Assembly: GCA_964516435.1 (NCBI GenBank)
Contig: CAZEZP010000068.1
Span: forward strand, 5,165-69,164
DNA from: HGW-17 sp964516435
GTDB taxonomy: Bacteria > Myxococcota_A > Polyangia > HGW-17
Direction: 5' to 3'
DNA length: 64,000 nt
Part shown: positions 17,053 to 24,618 of the stretch, in pieces
How the letters are laid out: every line of letters starts with the position of its first letter
Numbering within the stretch: position 1 is the stretch's first letter
The notes under the pieces: model-generated
What the model was told of the DNA's origin: nothing
Database searches by the model: none
The model's input: only the letters and a program-made list of their open reading frames with translations
Translations under genes and position numbers: made by a program

Positions 17053-17475
17053 ATGAAATGGTACCTGTACAGCGTCGGGCACGCGCGGGGAGACGATCTC
17101 GAAGGACAGGTGCAGGATTACGCCCGGCGCATCGCGCGCAGAATGCCGCTCGAGGTGCGCGTGTTTTCCGACGAGGACGCCATGGACCGCGCCATTGGGA
17201 ACCGGATGCGCATCGTGCTCACCGAGCACGGAGTCCAGCCGGATTCTTCCGAAGCGCTGGCCCGGCGCATCGGGCGCCTCATGACGCATGAGAACCGGGA
17301 CGTGGTGTTCGTGGTGGGCGGAGCGCATGGCCATTCCGAATCCTTCCTGCAAAAGGCGCATGAACGCTGGTCGCTCTCGAATCTCACCTTCCCCCATCGG
17401 CTGGCTCGCCTGATGCTGGTGGAGCAACTGTACCGCGCCCTGACGATCCTGCACAACGAGCCGTACCACCACTGA
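17053..17475 (+). CDS. rlmH: 23S rRNA pseudouridine-1915 N3-methyltransferase RlmH
   Basis: 140 aa from ATG 17053, close to the usual 155 aa. The SPOUT-family signatures are VVFVVGGAHGHSESFLQKA (S-adenosylmethionine-binding knot; the usual GGAxG) and a C-terminal TFPHRLARLMLVEQLYRA and NEPYHH, both typical of RlmH. It methylates the pseudouridine at position 1915 of 23S rRNA helix 69. It follows rsfS in the same operon. Confidence 0.95.
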   Translation: MKWYLYSVGHARGDDLEGQVQDYARRIARRMPLEVRVFSDEDAMDRAIGNRMRIVLTEHGVQPDSSEALARRIGRLMTHENRDVVFVVGGAHGHSESFLQKAHERWSLSNLTFPHRLARLMLVEQLYRALTILHNEPYHH

Positions 17476-17547
17476 TCGTTGGCGGGAACGGATGCTTTCC
17501 ACCGCATCCTCGCCGAATCCGCGACCGGATTCCCGGGACGCGGCTTT

Positions 17548-17573
17548 AAAAAAAACAATCGCAAAAAACGATT
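17548..17573 (-). terminator. Terminator after yhbY
   Basis: Minus strand AATCG (17573-17569), loop, CGATT (17561-17557), then G and an eight-T run. It overlaps the yhbY stop codon and faces the end of rlmH. Confidence 0.5.
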
Positions 17574-17991
17574 ATTCGGCGCGGGGACGGTACAGAATCA
17601 GCGTGTGCCCGCGCAGGCCCAGCAGCACGGCGTGCGCACGCCGGGCGATTTCCTCCGCCAGGGCGTGCTTGTCCTCGGGCTCGTGCATGCGCACCTTGAT
17701 CAATCCATGGCGGCACAGCGCCTCGTGGATGGCTTCGATGACACCGTCGGTGACGCCATTGACGCCCACGATCACCAGAGGCTCCAGATGATGGGCCTCG
17801 CCCCGCAGGCGGGTGCGCTCGGCGCCGGTGAGCGCCGGCAGGGGAATGGCGCGCACCTCCTCCAGCGTCGGGCATGCGTTCTTTTTACGGCGCTCCTCCC
17901 TTCGCCGGGCCTCGATCAGAGGGGATGGGCGGGTCTGCCGCAGGGGATGGCGCCGAGGGCGCGGGGATGGCGTGCGATTCTTGTCGGTCAT
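17572..17991 (-). CDS. yhbY: YhbY-type RNA-binding protein (CRM domain)
   Basis: 139 aa: a basic Arg/Pro-rich N-terminal tail of about 40 residues, then a CRM domain with LTGAERTRLRGEAHHLEPLV, VGVNGVTDGVIEAIHEAL, the helix HGLIKVRM and GLRGHTLILYRP. The GxxG-like loop GVNGVT is present. YhbY binds pre-50S ribosomal particles and helps ribosome assembly. It is 6 nt downstream of purQ and is probably cotranscribed with the purine genes. The long basic tail is an extra compared with the 97-aa E. coli protein. Confidence 0.9.
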   Translation of the reverse strand: MTDKNRTPSPRPRRHPLRQTRPSPLIEARRREERRKKNACPTLEEVRAIPLPALTGAERTRLRGEAHHLEPLVIVGVNGVTDGVIEAIHEALCRHGLIKVRMHEPEDKHALAEEIARRAHAVLLGLRGHTLILYRPRAE

Positions 17992-17997
17992 GGCGTC

Positions 17998-18828
17998 TTA
18001 TCCGTGATTTTCCCGGAGCCACTCCACCGCGTTGCGGAAAAGCGCGATGCCGGCGCCCTCCTCGCTGCCGGGCGGCGGTGAATCCAGAAAATCCCGCGTC
18101 CAGCGCGGGTGGTTGGTGTAATGCGAAAAAGCCTCCGGATGCGGCATCAGTCCGAATATCCGGCCCGTCGGATCACACAGGGCGGCGATTCCCCGGGGCG
18201 AACCATTGGGATTGAGCGGATAGGTTTCAGTAGGCCGGCCATCCGTGGGGTCAGTGTAGGATAATGGCGCCAGATGCCGGGCCAGAATGTCCTGCAGAAC
18301 GGATTCGTCCCGGACCGCCAGGCGCCCCTCCCCATGGCGGACAGGCAGTTCCAGCACGTCCAGGCCGCGCGTAAAGACGCAGGGGCTCTGCGGATCGGCG
18401 GCCAGCGTGACCCAGCGGTCCTCGAAGCGGCCGGACAGGTTGTGGGTCAGCGTGACGCGGGGCGTCCAGTCGGGCTCGGGCAGAAGCCCCATCTTCACCA
18501 GCAACTGGAATCCGTTGCAGATACCGATGATGACGCCGCCGCGGGCGAGCAGGCCGTCGATCTGCTCGCGTATGGGCTTCTTTCCGCCATCGGGACGGCC
18601 ATGCATGAAGCGGAAGGCGCCCGCCCGTGCCGAGCCGAGATGGTCGCCATCCAGGAACCCGCCGGGAAGACAGAGAAAATCGTAGGCATCGATGGAATCG
18701 TGCCCGGCCATGAGCTCCCACACCGTCAGCACGGTGACGTCCCGGATGCCGGCAAGGCGGACCGCATGGGCGGTTTCGACTTCACAGTTGGTGCCGTTTC
18801 CGCAAAGAACCAGGGCGCGCAGGGTCAT
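17998..18828 (-). CDS. purQ: Phosphoribosylformylglycinamidine synthase glutaminase subunit PurQ
   Basis: 276 aa. Class I glutamine amidotransferase motifs: LCLPGGFLDGDHLGS, GGVIIGICNGFQLLVKMGL (nucleophile Cys in GICNGFQ) and FGLMPHPEAFSHY (catalytic His and Glu). It supplies ammonia to PurL for the fourth step of purine synthesis (FGAR to FGAM). It starts 3 nt after purL ends. At 276 aa it is longer than the 225-aa Bacillus PurQ, as in related deltaproteobacterial enzymes. Confidence 0.94.
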   Translation of the reverse strand: MTLRALVLCGNGTNCEVETAHAVRLAGIRDVTVLTVWELMAGHDSIDAYDFLCLPGGFLDGDHLGSARAGAFRFMHGRPDGGKKPIREQIDGLLARGGVIIGICNGFQLLVKMGLLPEPDWTPRVTLTHNLSGRFEDRWVTLAADPQSPCVFTRGLDVLELPVRHGEGRLAVRDESVLQDILARHLAPLSYTDPTDGRPTETYPLNPNGSPRGIAALCDPTGRIFGLMPHPEAFSHYTNHPRWTRDFLDSPPPGSEEGAGIALFRNAVEWLRENHG

Positions 18829-18831
18829 GTG

Positions 18832-21795
18832 TCACTCCTTGTGCGAAAAATCCAGGGGATCGTGCCAGGCACGGAAGCATTCGTCCACGGTCCATTCCAC
18901 GGCGGCGCCGGAAAGGGTGCGCATGCGCACCACGGGTTCATCCGTCACCCGGCCCACGCGGGCGAACGTGCAGCCTTCCAGCATGGCCTCGAACTCTCCG
19001 GTATGCTTGGGATCCACGCTCGCCACGAAGCGGCCGGCGGACTCGGAAAACAGGATTTCATCGTCGCGCAGGCCGTTTTCGGCGACGGGGATGGCGCCGA
19101 TTTCCAGTTCGCAGCCCACCCGGCCCGAAAATGCGCTCTCGGCCAGCGCCACACCCAGACCGCCGTCGCTGGCATCATGGCAGGAAGCCACCAGCCCCGC
19201 GGAAATGGCTTTGTGCAATTTTTTATACAGAAGGAGGTTTTCCTCCGCATGCACCTGCGGCACCGTGGTGTCCTTCAACTTCAACTCGGCGAAGTATTCC
19301 GAGCCGCCCAGTTCGCGCCGCGTGATGCCCAGCACGTAGACGAGGTGCCCCGGACGCTTGAAATCCATGGTCTGCGCGCGGCGCACGTCGGGAAGGATTC
19401 CCAGCACCGAGACCAGGAGCGTGGGAGGCACGGAAATCCAGGTGTTTCCGACGCGCGCATCGTTCTTCATGCTGTCCTTGCCGGAAATCAGGGGAAGCCG
19501 GTACGCCAGGCACACGCGGGCGAGCTCCTGGTTGGCACGCACCAGCGCGGCCAGTTTGCGGCGGGCATCGGGAGCCGGCTCGACGGGATCCGGCCAGCAG
19601 AAATTGTCCAGGGCCGAGAGGGTTTCCGGGTCGGCGCCCACGGCCACCGCATTGCGAACGGCTTCATCCACCGCCGCCGCCGCCATGGCCCCGGCATCGA
19701 TGTCGGAGTAGCGCGGGCACAGGCCGTGCGAGACCGCGATGCCGCGCAGCGATTCGAAGCGGGGGCGCATGACGGCCGCATCGGACGGCCCATCGTGGCG
19801 AAATCCCGTCAGCGGCTTGACCACCGTGCGCCCCTTGACCTCGTGATCATACTGGCGCACCCAGTATTCCTTGCTCGCGATGTTGGGCCGCGCGAGCAGG
19901 GCCAGCAGGCTTTCGCGCAGGGACGGCGACTTTTCCGGAACCGCCCGGACAGGCGCCGGCGGCTCCCAGGCGCAGCGCAACTGCATCCTGGGCAGCCCGT
20001 CGTGCAGGAATCCGAGATCCAGGCGCGCCACCGGCCGCTCGCCGTAATGTACCGAAAACACGCCGGAATCGGTGAATTTCCCCAGCACCGTGCTCTCCAC
20101 GTTCATCAGCCGGGACAGTTCCAGGAAAGCTTCGATGGATTCGGGCGGCACGGCTACGGTCATGCGCTCCTGGCTTTCGGAAACCAGGATTTCCCACGGA
20201 TCCAGCCCCGCATACTTGAGCGGAGCCCTGGCGAGATCGATTTCGGCGCCGCCGGACAGGGTGGCCATCTCGCCCACGGAAGAGGACAGACCACCGGCAC
20301 CATTGTCGGTGATGCCGGAATACAGGCCGGCATCGCGCGCCCGCAGCAGGAAGTCGAACATGCGCTTCTGCGTGATGGGATCGCCGATCTGCACGGCCGA
20401 AGAAGGACTCTCCTCGGAGAGTTCCACGGAGGAGAACGTGGCGCCGTGGATGCCGTCCTTTCCGATGCGTCCGCCCACCATCACCACGAGATCCCCGGGC
20501 CTGACGTACTTGCGGTAGCCTTCCCGGCCGGCCACGCGCAGGGGCAGCAGGCCACCCGTGCCGCAGTACACCAGCGGCTTGCCGACATAGCGATCATCGA
20601 ACACCACGGAACCGTTCACGGTAGGAATGCCGCTCTGGTTGCCGCCGTGCTCCACGCCCGTGCGCACCCCCTCCAGGATGCGCATGGGGTGCAACAGCCC
20701 CGGCGGGACGTCCTTCATGCGCGGATCGGCCAGGCAGAACACATCGGTGTTGAAGAGCAGTTCGGCGCCCATTCCAGTGCCGAAGGGATCGCGGTTGACG
20801 CCCACGATGCCCGTGAGCGCGCCGCCATAGGGGTCCAGCGCGGACGGGCTGTTGTGGGTCTCCACCTTGAACACCAGGCCGTATTCGTCATCGAAGCGCA
20901 CCACGCCGGCATTGTCGGAAAACACGCTCAGGCACCGGTCGGCGGCCCCGTCCAGTTCACGGATGCGACGGGTGGTCTCCCGGATGTACGTGGAAAACAG
21001 GCCGTGGATGCGTTCCGTTCGGCCGTGCTCGTCCGTGTATTCGATGTCGGCGCTGAAGATCTTGTGCTTGCAGTGCTCGGACCAACTCTGGGCCAGGCAT
21101 TCCATCTCCACGTCGGTGGGATCTTCGGGAAGACCGCAGGCGCGGCGCTCCCCGCGGACCTGGGGACGGGCGAACCAGTCGCGGATCACGCGGATCTCGG
21201 CGGGCGTGAGCGCCCAGACGTTCTGCCGGGAGAGCGCGGCCAGGTGCTCGTCGTCGCCCTCCAGGGATACGGTGCGCACCACCGGCTCGTGGGCGAGGCG
21301 CACCAGAGGCGGGTTGGCCTTCAGGCGGCCGGCAGCGGCCTCCGCGCGGGAGGCGATGCGGATGCGCTGGATGAGGGTGTTGGCCAGGAAGTTTTCCGCC
21401 AGCCGGCGGATCTCCTCCCGGGTGGCCGAGCCGCGGATCCGGTACTGAACGCCCGAGAACACGGGAGGGGCATCCGGCATCAGCAGGCAGAGCGCCTCGT
21501 GCGCGGTGCGCCCCTCGTTGTCGGTGACGCCGGGCTTGAAATCCACCTCCACCGTCCAGTCCGCGTCATTGGGCAGTCCTTCCAGCGAATACCGCTCGGT
21601 GACGGGATCCGATAGGGCATGGCGCGCCCACGTATCCAGGATCTCCGCCGGGACGTCACCCGCCACGGTATAGACGCGAACGGTGCGGATGTCGGTGAAG
21701 AGGCCCGGAAAATCGCCCGACACCGACGCCAGGGTCTTCCGGCCCAGGGGGTCGTGTCCGCCGGGAAGGGGTCCGACTTCGATTCGCAGGGTCAT
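18832..21795 (-). CDS. purL: Phosphoribosylformylglycinamidine synthase PurL with N-terminal PurS-like domain
   Basis: 987 aa from ATG 21795, preceded by AGGAGGT. The first 170 or so residues look like a duplicated PurS-type module (TLRIEVGPLPGGHDPLG, WTVEVDFKPGVTDNEGRT). The rest is the FGAM synthetase core: WSEHCKHKIFSADI, VFKVETHNSPSALDPYGGA, GIVGVNRDPFGTGMGAEL and DNGAGGLSSSVGEM for ATP/Mg and substrate binding, with a second AIRS-like half (LISGKDSMKN, ASCHDASDGGLGVALAES). It lacks a glutaminase domain; PurQ downstream provides it. Confidence 0.94.
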   Translation of the reverse strand: MTLRIEVGPLPGGHDPLGRKTLASVSGDFPGLFTDIRTVRVYTVAGDVPAEILDTWARHALSDPVTERYSLEGLPNDADWTVEVDFKPGVTDNEGRTAHEALCLLMPDAPPVFSGVQYRIRGSATREEIRRLAENFLANTLIQRIRIASRAEAAAGRLKANPPLVRLAHEPVVRTVSLEGDDEHLAALSRQNVWALTPAEIRVIRDWFARPQVRGERRACGLPEDPTDVEMECLAQSWSEHCKHKIFSADIEYTDEHGRTERIHGLFSTYIRETTRRIRELDGAADRCLSVFSDNAGVVRFDDEYGLVFKVETHNSPSALDPYGGALTGIVGVNRDPFGTGMGAELLFNTDVFCLADPRMKDVPPGLLHPMRILEGVRTGVEHGGNQSGIPTVNGSVVFDDRYVGKPLVYCGTGGLLPLRVAGREGYRKYVRPGDLVVMVGGRIGKDGIHGATFSSVELSEESPSSAVQIGDPITQKRMFDFLLRARDAGLYSGITDNGAGGLSSSVGEMATLSGGAEIDLARAPLKYAGLDPWEILVSESQERMTVAVPPESIEAFLELSRLMNVESTVLGKFTDSGVFSVHYGERPVARLDLGFLHDGLPRMQLRCAWEPPAPVRAVPEKSPSLRESLLALLARPNIASKEYWVRQYDHEVKGRTVVKPLTGFRHDGPSDAAVMRPRFESLRGIAVSHGLCPRYSDIDAGAMAAAAVDEAVRNAVAVGADPETLSALDNFCWPDPVEPAPDARRKLAALVRANQELARVCLAYRLPLISGKDSMKNDARVGNTWISVPPTLLVSVLGILPDVRRAQTMDFKRPGHLVYVLGITRRELGGSEYFAELKLKDTTVPQVHAEENLLLYKKLHKAISAGLVASCHDASDGGLGVALAESAFSGRVGCELEIGAIPVAENGLRDDEILFSESAGRFVASVDPKHTGEFEAMLEGCTFARVGRVTDEPVVRMRTLSGAAVEWTVDECFRAWHDPLDFSHKE

Positions 21796-21809
21796 GGCCA
21801 CCTCCTGAC

Positions 21810-21896
21810 GACTGACGGCGCCATGTGGAACATGGTGGGAAAACGGCGGCCGCGGAAAAGCCGGAGCATTCATCCACGGAGGCCGCGTTGTCAGTC
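21810..21896 (-). promoter_or_regulatory. Structured purL leader
   Basis: The about 100-nt purL leader can form a long-range stem between GTCAGTC arms at 21890-21896 and 21810-21816, enclosing a perfect hairpin CCATGT-gga-ACATGG (21821-21835) and GC-rich complementary pieces. The right arm is next to the AGGAGG ribosome site. It does not match the known purine riboswitch core as read by eye. Confidence 0.3.
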
Positions 21897-21905
21897 ACGA
21901 GCGGC

Positions 21906-21934
21906 CTATAAGGTAGTTTCGCGGGAAAAGTCAA
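21906..21934 (-). promoter_or_regulatory. Predicted purL-purQ-yhbY promoter
   Basis: Minus strand TTGACT (21934-21929), 17-nt spacer, TTATAG (21911-21906), leaving a leader of about 100 nt before purL. Confidence 0.5.
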
Positions 21935-21965
21935 GCGGGATCGAATGGTTCGCGGCGCCTGCGGT

Positions 21966-23588
21966 TCATTTTTCTCCGGAAACGAGCCGGATGGTGCCGA
22001 AGAGCCGCCGCCCGGAGGCATTGCGCATGACGTAACCCAGGAGTTTGGCCACGGAAGCGAACGCCATGCCGCCCTCGAGTTTCATGTGCACCACCGCGGT
22101 GCGCGGGGTCCTGGCGCGAATCTGCTCCAGTTTCTGGCGCAGGCCGGAAAAATCGTGAGGCCCCGCCGCGCGGAAGGGATCGGACGCCAGGGGCCCGGCC
22201 CTCGAGGCGAGGGCAAGCGTGCCGGGGCCGAACGTCAGGAGGATGTCGTGATCCGCCGGTGGCGGCCCGTCCAGTTCCAGCGTGCAGGCGCGCAGCACCT
22301 GGGAGGCATTGCGGAACAAAAGGTGCAGCCGCGCATGCCCGGCTTCCCGGAAAACGGCGGCGGCCTGCAGGAACTGGTCGGTGGATACCGGGCCCGAAAG
22401 CGACAGGGTGGGCTCGGGAAGCACCGCGGCCGCCCGGACGGCATCGAGGAAGGACAAGGCGGCCTCGACCGGATGCATCCTCGCGTCGACCCGGCCGGAC
22501 GCCGGATGATAGACGGCCATCTCTTCCATCCGCATGGCGCCGAAGGCATGGATGTGAATCACGGGCCAGAAAACGCCTTGCGTGGCGGCCAGGGAATGGT
22601 CCGGCGGTCCCGGCGGGTCCCGGTCGTCGAACGAGGCCGTCGGAAACAGGGGCAGTTCGAGGGATTCGAACCGCGCCTGCGCCTCGGCCGCCTTGCCCGC
22701 ATGAAGCCATGAGAGGGGATGCGGATCGCTGCGCACGTCGGAAAGCAACTGGCGCCAGAAAATCGCCGTGCGAAAGACGAGATGGTTGTCCAGGGAATAG
22801 AAGCGCCAGTCTTCCGGACGCTCGAACCCCGCGGCCTGCGGGGGGCATGCGGCGGACAGTTTCCGGGCGCGCAGGGAAAAATCGGCCAACGGCTCGCTGA
22901 TGCGCGCCTCGGGGCAGGAAATCATGCAGGCCGCCGGCCAGTCGGCAGGGTTGTCGGCAGGCCCCGCCGCGGTGAAGGACGCCGCCCATACGGGGCAGGG
23001 AAAACCCAGCCAGCGCACGAAGGCTTCCGTGCGCTCCAGCGGGGCGCGCCGCTGGAGAAGGGGAAGCGCGTGAACGAAGGCCCCCAGGAGCACGATGCGG
23101 GTCTCCCGCGCCATCGGAGAATCCAGAAGCGCCATGGCTTCCTCGAAATGCTCGCGGTCCCAGGAGGGTTTGAGGGCGCGCTGCCAGTGCACGAAACGCT
23201 TCCCCCACGCGGAAAGCCCGGCATCGGCGGCCGCGCACCGCCCGAATGCATCCTCCAGGACGCCCAGCAGGCGGTCCGCGCAGTCGGGATTGCGCCAGGC
23301 GTCAGGGCAGGAGATTCCGAAATGGGAAAAGAGGGCATCCCGGTGTCCGGCCGGAATGTCGTGGGCGGCCAGCAGCCATTGGGCCGTCCCGAAGCGGGCG
23401 AAGACGCACGCCTTCCTCGGGTCGGTGCGCGAGGATTCCCGCAATGCCCGATGATTTTTCTGAAGCGCCTCCAGCGTTTCCATCCGGGGAAAAGGCCACA
23501 GGCCGGCATCCTGGGGAGCCGGATCTCCGGAACAGGCGGCCGGCTGGCACGCGAGAAAGGCAATCATCAGGAGCACCGGCGCTCGCAT
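21966..23588 (-). CDS. Exported protein of unknown function
   Basis: 540 aa from ATG 23588 (MRAPVLLMIAFLACQPAACSGDPAPQ), a short signal peptide that may end in a lipidated cysteine (PAAC). The next 280 residues contain eight or so cysteines in contexts such as SCPDAWRNPDCADR and SCPEAR. The C-terminal 150 residues read like a periplasmic alpha/beta unit (FREAGHARLHLLFRNAS, TAVVHMKLEGGMAFASVAKL), loosely reminiscent of ExbD/TolR periplasmic domains, but without a membrane anchor of that type. No enzymatic motif is recognised. It diverges from the deacetylase gene. Confidence 0.7.
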   Translation of the reverse strand: MRAPVLLMIAFLACQPAACSGDPAPQDAGLWPFPRMETLEALQKNHRALRESSRTDPRKACVFARFGTAQWLLAAHDIPAGHRDALFSHFGISCPDAWRNPDCADRLLGVLEDAFGRCAAADAGLSAWGKRFVHWQRALKPSWDREHFEEAMALLDSPMARETRIVLLGAFVHALPLLQRRAPLERTEAFVRWLGFPCPVWAASFTAAGPADNPADWPAACMISCPEARISEPLADFSLRARKLSAACPPQAAGFERPEDWRFYSLDNHLVFRTAIFWRQLLSDVRSDPHPLSWLHAGKAAEAQARFESLELPLFPTASFDDRDPPGPPDHSLAATQGVFWPVIHIHAFGAMRMEEMAVYHPASGRVDARMHPVEAALSFLDAVRAAAVLPEPTLSLSGPVSTDQFLQAAAVFREAGHARLHLLFRNASQVLRACTLELDGPPPADHDILLTFGPGTLALASRAGPLASDPFRAAGPHDFSGLRQKLEQIRARTPRTAVVHMKLEGGMAFASVAKLLGYVMRNASGRRLFGTIRLVSGEK

Positions 23589-23796
23589 GGCGCACACCTT
23601 CGGGCAAAAGCCTGGAAAATTCAAGCTGCCAGGGTGAAAACTGAATGTGGACGGTGGGCGAACGCGCACAGGCCTTCCGAAATCAGCGAAGACAAAAAAT
23701 TGGTTTTTTTCAGTAAAAACCATGAACCCCGGCAACAAGAATCTGGCCCGCGGGCCCTCATATATGATAGAGTGCAGCGCCTTGGAGATGTTTGGC
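23589..23796. other. Divergent intergenic region with hairpins
   Basis: 208 bp between two divergent genes. It holds the hairpin GGTTTTT-ttcagt-AAAAACC near 23702-23721 and the 12-bp palindrome GGCCCGCGGGCC near 23745-23756, just upstream of a TATGAT -10-like box at 23763-23768. No convincing -35 box was found. Confidence 0.35.
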
Positions 23797-24618
23797 ATGA
23801 TTTCATGGGTCCTTCATCTGGTTCTGCTCCTCGTTTCTCCGCCGGCCACCGCCGACGGGCTGGACATCGACGGAAAATGGGCACAGGGCCGCCATCTGCT
23901 CCTCACGTTCGACGACGGGCCGGATTACCAGACGACTCCCGTGCTCCTGGACTATCTCGACGATCTCGGCGTCAAGGCCGTGTTCTTCGTCAATGGGAGG
24001 AGATTCTCGGGCAATCTCCCGATCGCCCAGAAGAACCGGGCCGTGCTCGAAGAAGCGCACCGGCGCGGCCACTTCATCGGCAACCACACGCAAAACCATC
24101 CCATGATGGCCACCCTACCGCCCGATGCGCAACGCAGGGAAATCGAGATGACGCATCGCGCCATCGCCCGCGTCACGGGGATGGAGCCCTGGCTCTACCG
24201 CCCCCCGTTCGGCGGAATGACCGCGGCTTCCCGCGCGGTCCTGCGCGAAATGAAATACACCGTGATCATGTGGAACGTGGATTCCAACGATCCGTTCCAG
24301 CGCCATGCCAACCTCTCCTTCCAGAACGTGTTGCGCGATCTCGCCCAGCAAGGCCGAGGCGTGGCGCTGTTCCACGACACCAATTCCTGGTCCATCGAAG
24401 CCGTTCCCCGGCTCGTGAAGGCCATCTATCTCGACAATTGCCTGCGCATGGCCCGGCGGGAGCCGGTCGTGGAATTCGCGAATGAAATCGAAGCATTCTG
24501 GCAGCCCCGTGCCGGGACGCCGCCCGAACCCGCCCTGTCCCTGCTGCAGGCTGCCGCCCGCCGGCGCGCCCGGATGAAAACGTTCTGCCAAGACTTGCGA
24601 AAAGGAGCGACCCCATGA
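23797..24618 (+). CDS. Polysaccharide deacetylase (NodB homology domain)
   Basis: 273 aa from ATG 23797, chosen because GGAG is 9 nt upstream; ATG 23788 is possible. The N-terminus MISWVLHLVLLLVSPPATAD is a signal peptide. Catalytic motifs of carbohydrate esterase family 4 are complete: TFDDGP (37-42), H97 and H101 in GNHTQNHP, RPPFGG (135-140), WNVDSNDP and a C-terminal ALFHDT. It is expected to remove N-acetyl groups from peptidoglycan or another polysaccharide outside the cytoplasm. Its stop overlaps the next start by ATGA, linking it to the AAA/TPR protein. Confidence 0.9.
   Translation: MISWVLHLVLLLVSPPATADGLDIDGKWAQGRHLLLTFDDGPDYQTTPVLLDYLDDLGVKAVFFVNGRRFSGNLPIAQKNRAVLEEAHRRGHFIGNHTQNHPMMATLPPDAQRREIEMTHRAIARVTGMEPWLYRPPFGGMTAASRAVLREMKYTVIMWNVDSNDPFQRHANLSFQNVLRDLAQQGRGVALFHDTNSWSIEAVPRLVKAIYLDNCLRMARREPVVEFANEIEAFWQPRAGTPPEPALSLLQAAARRRARMKTFCQDLRKGATP

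Noticed and set aside
18274..21615. Very long open frame (over 1100 codons) on the plus strand opposite purL and purQ
   Set aside because: The minus strand encodes unmistakable PurL and PurQ; the plus frame is His/Gly/Arg-rich and is a by-product of GC-rich codon bias.
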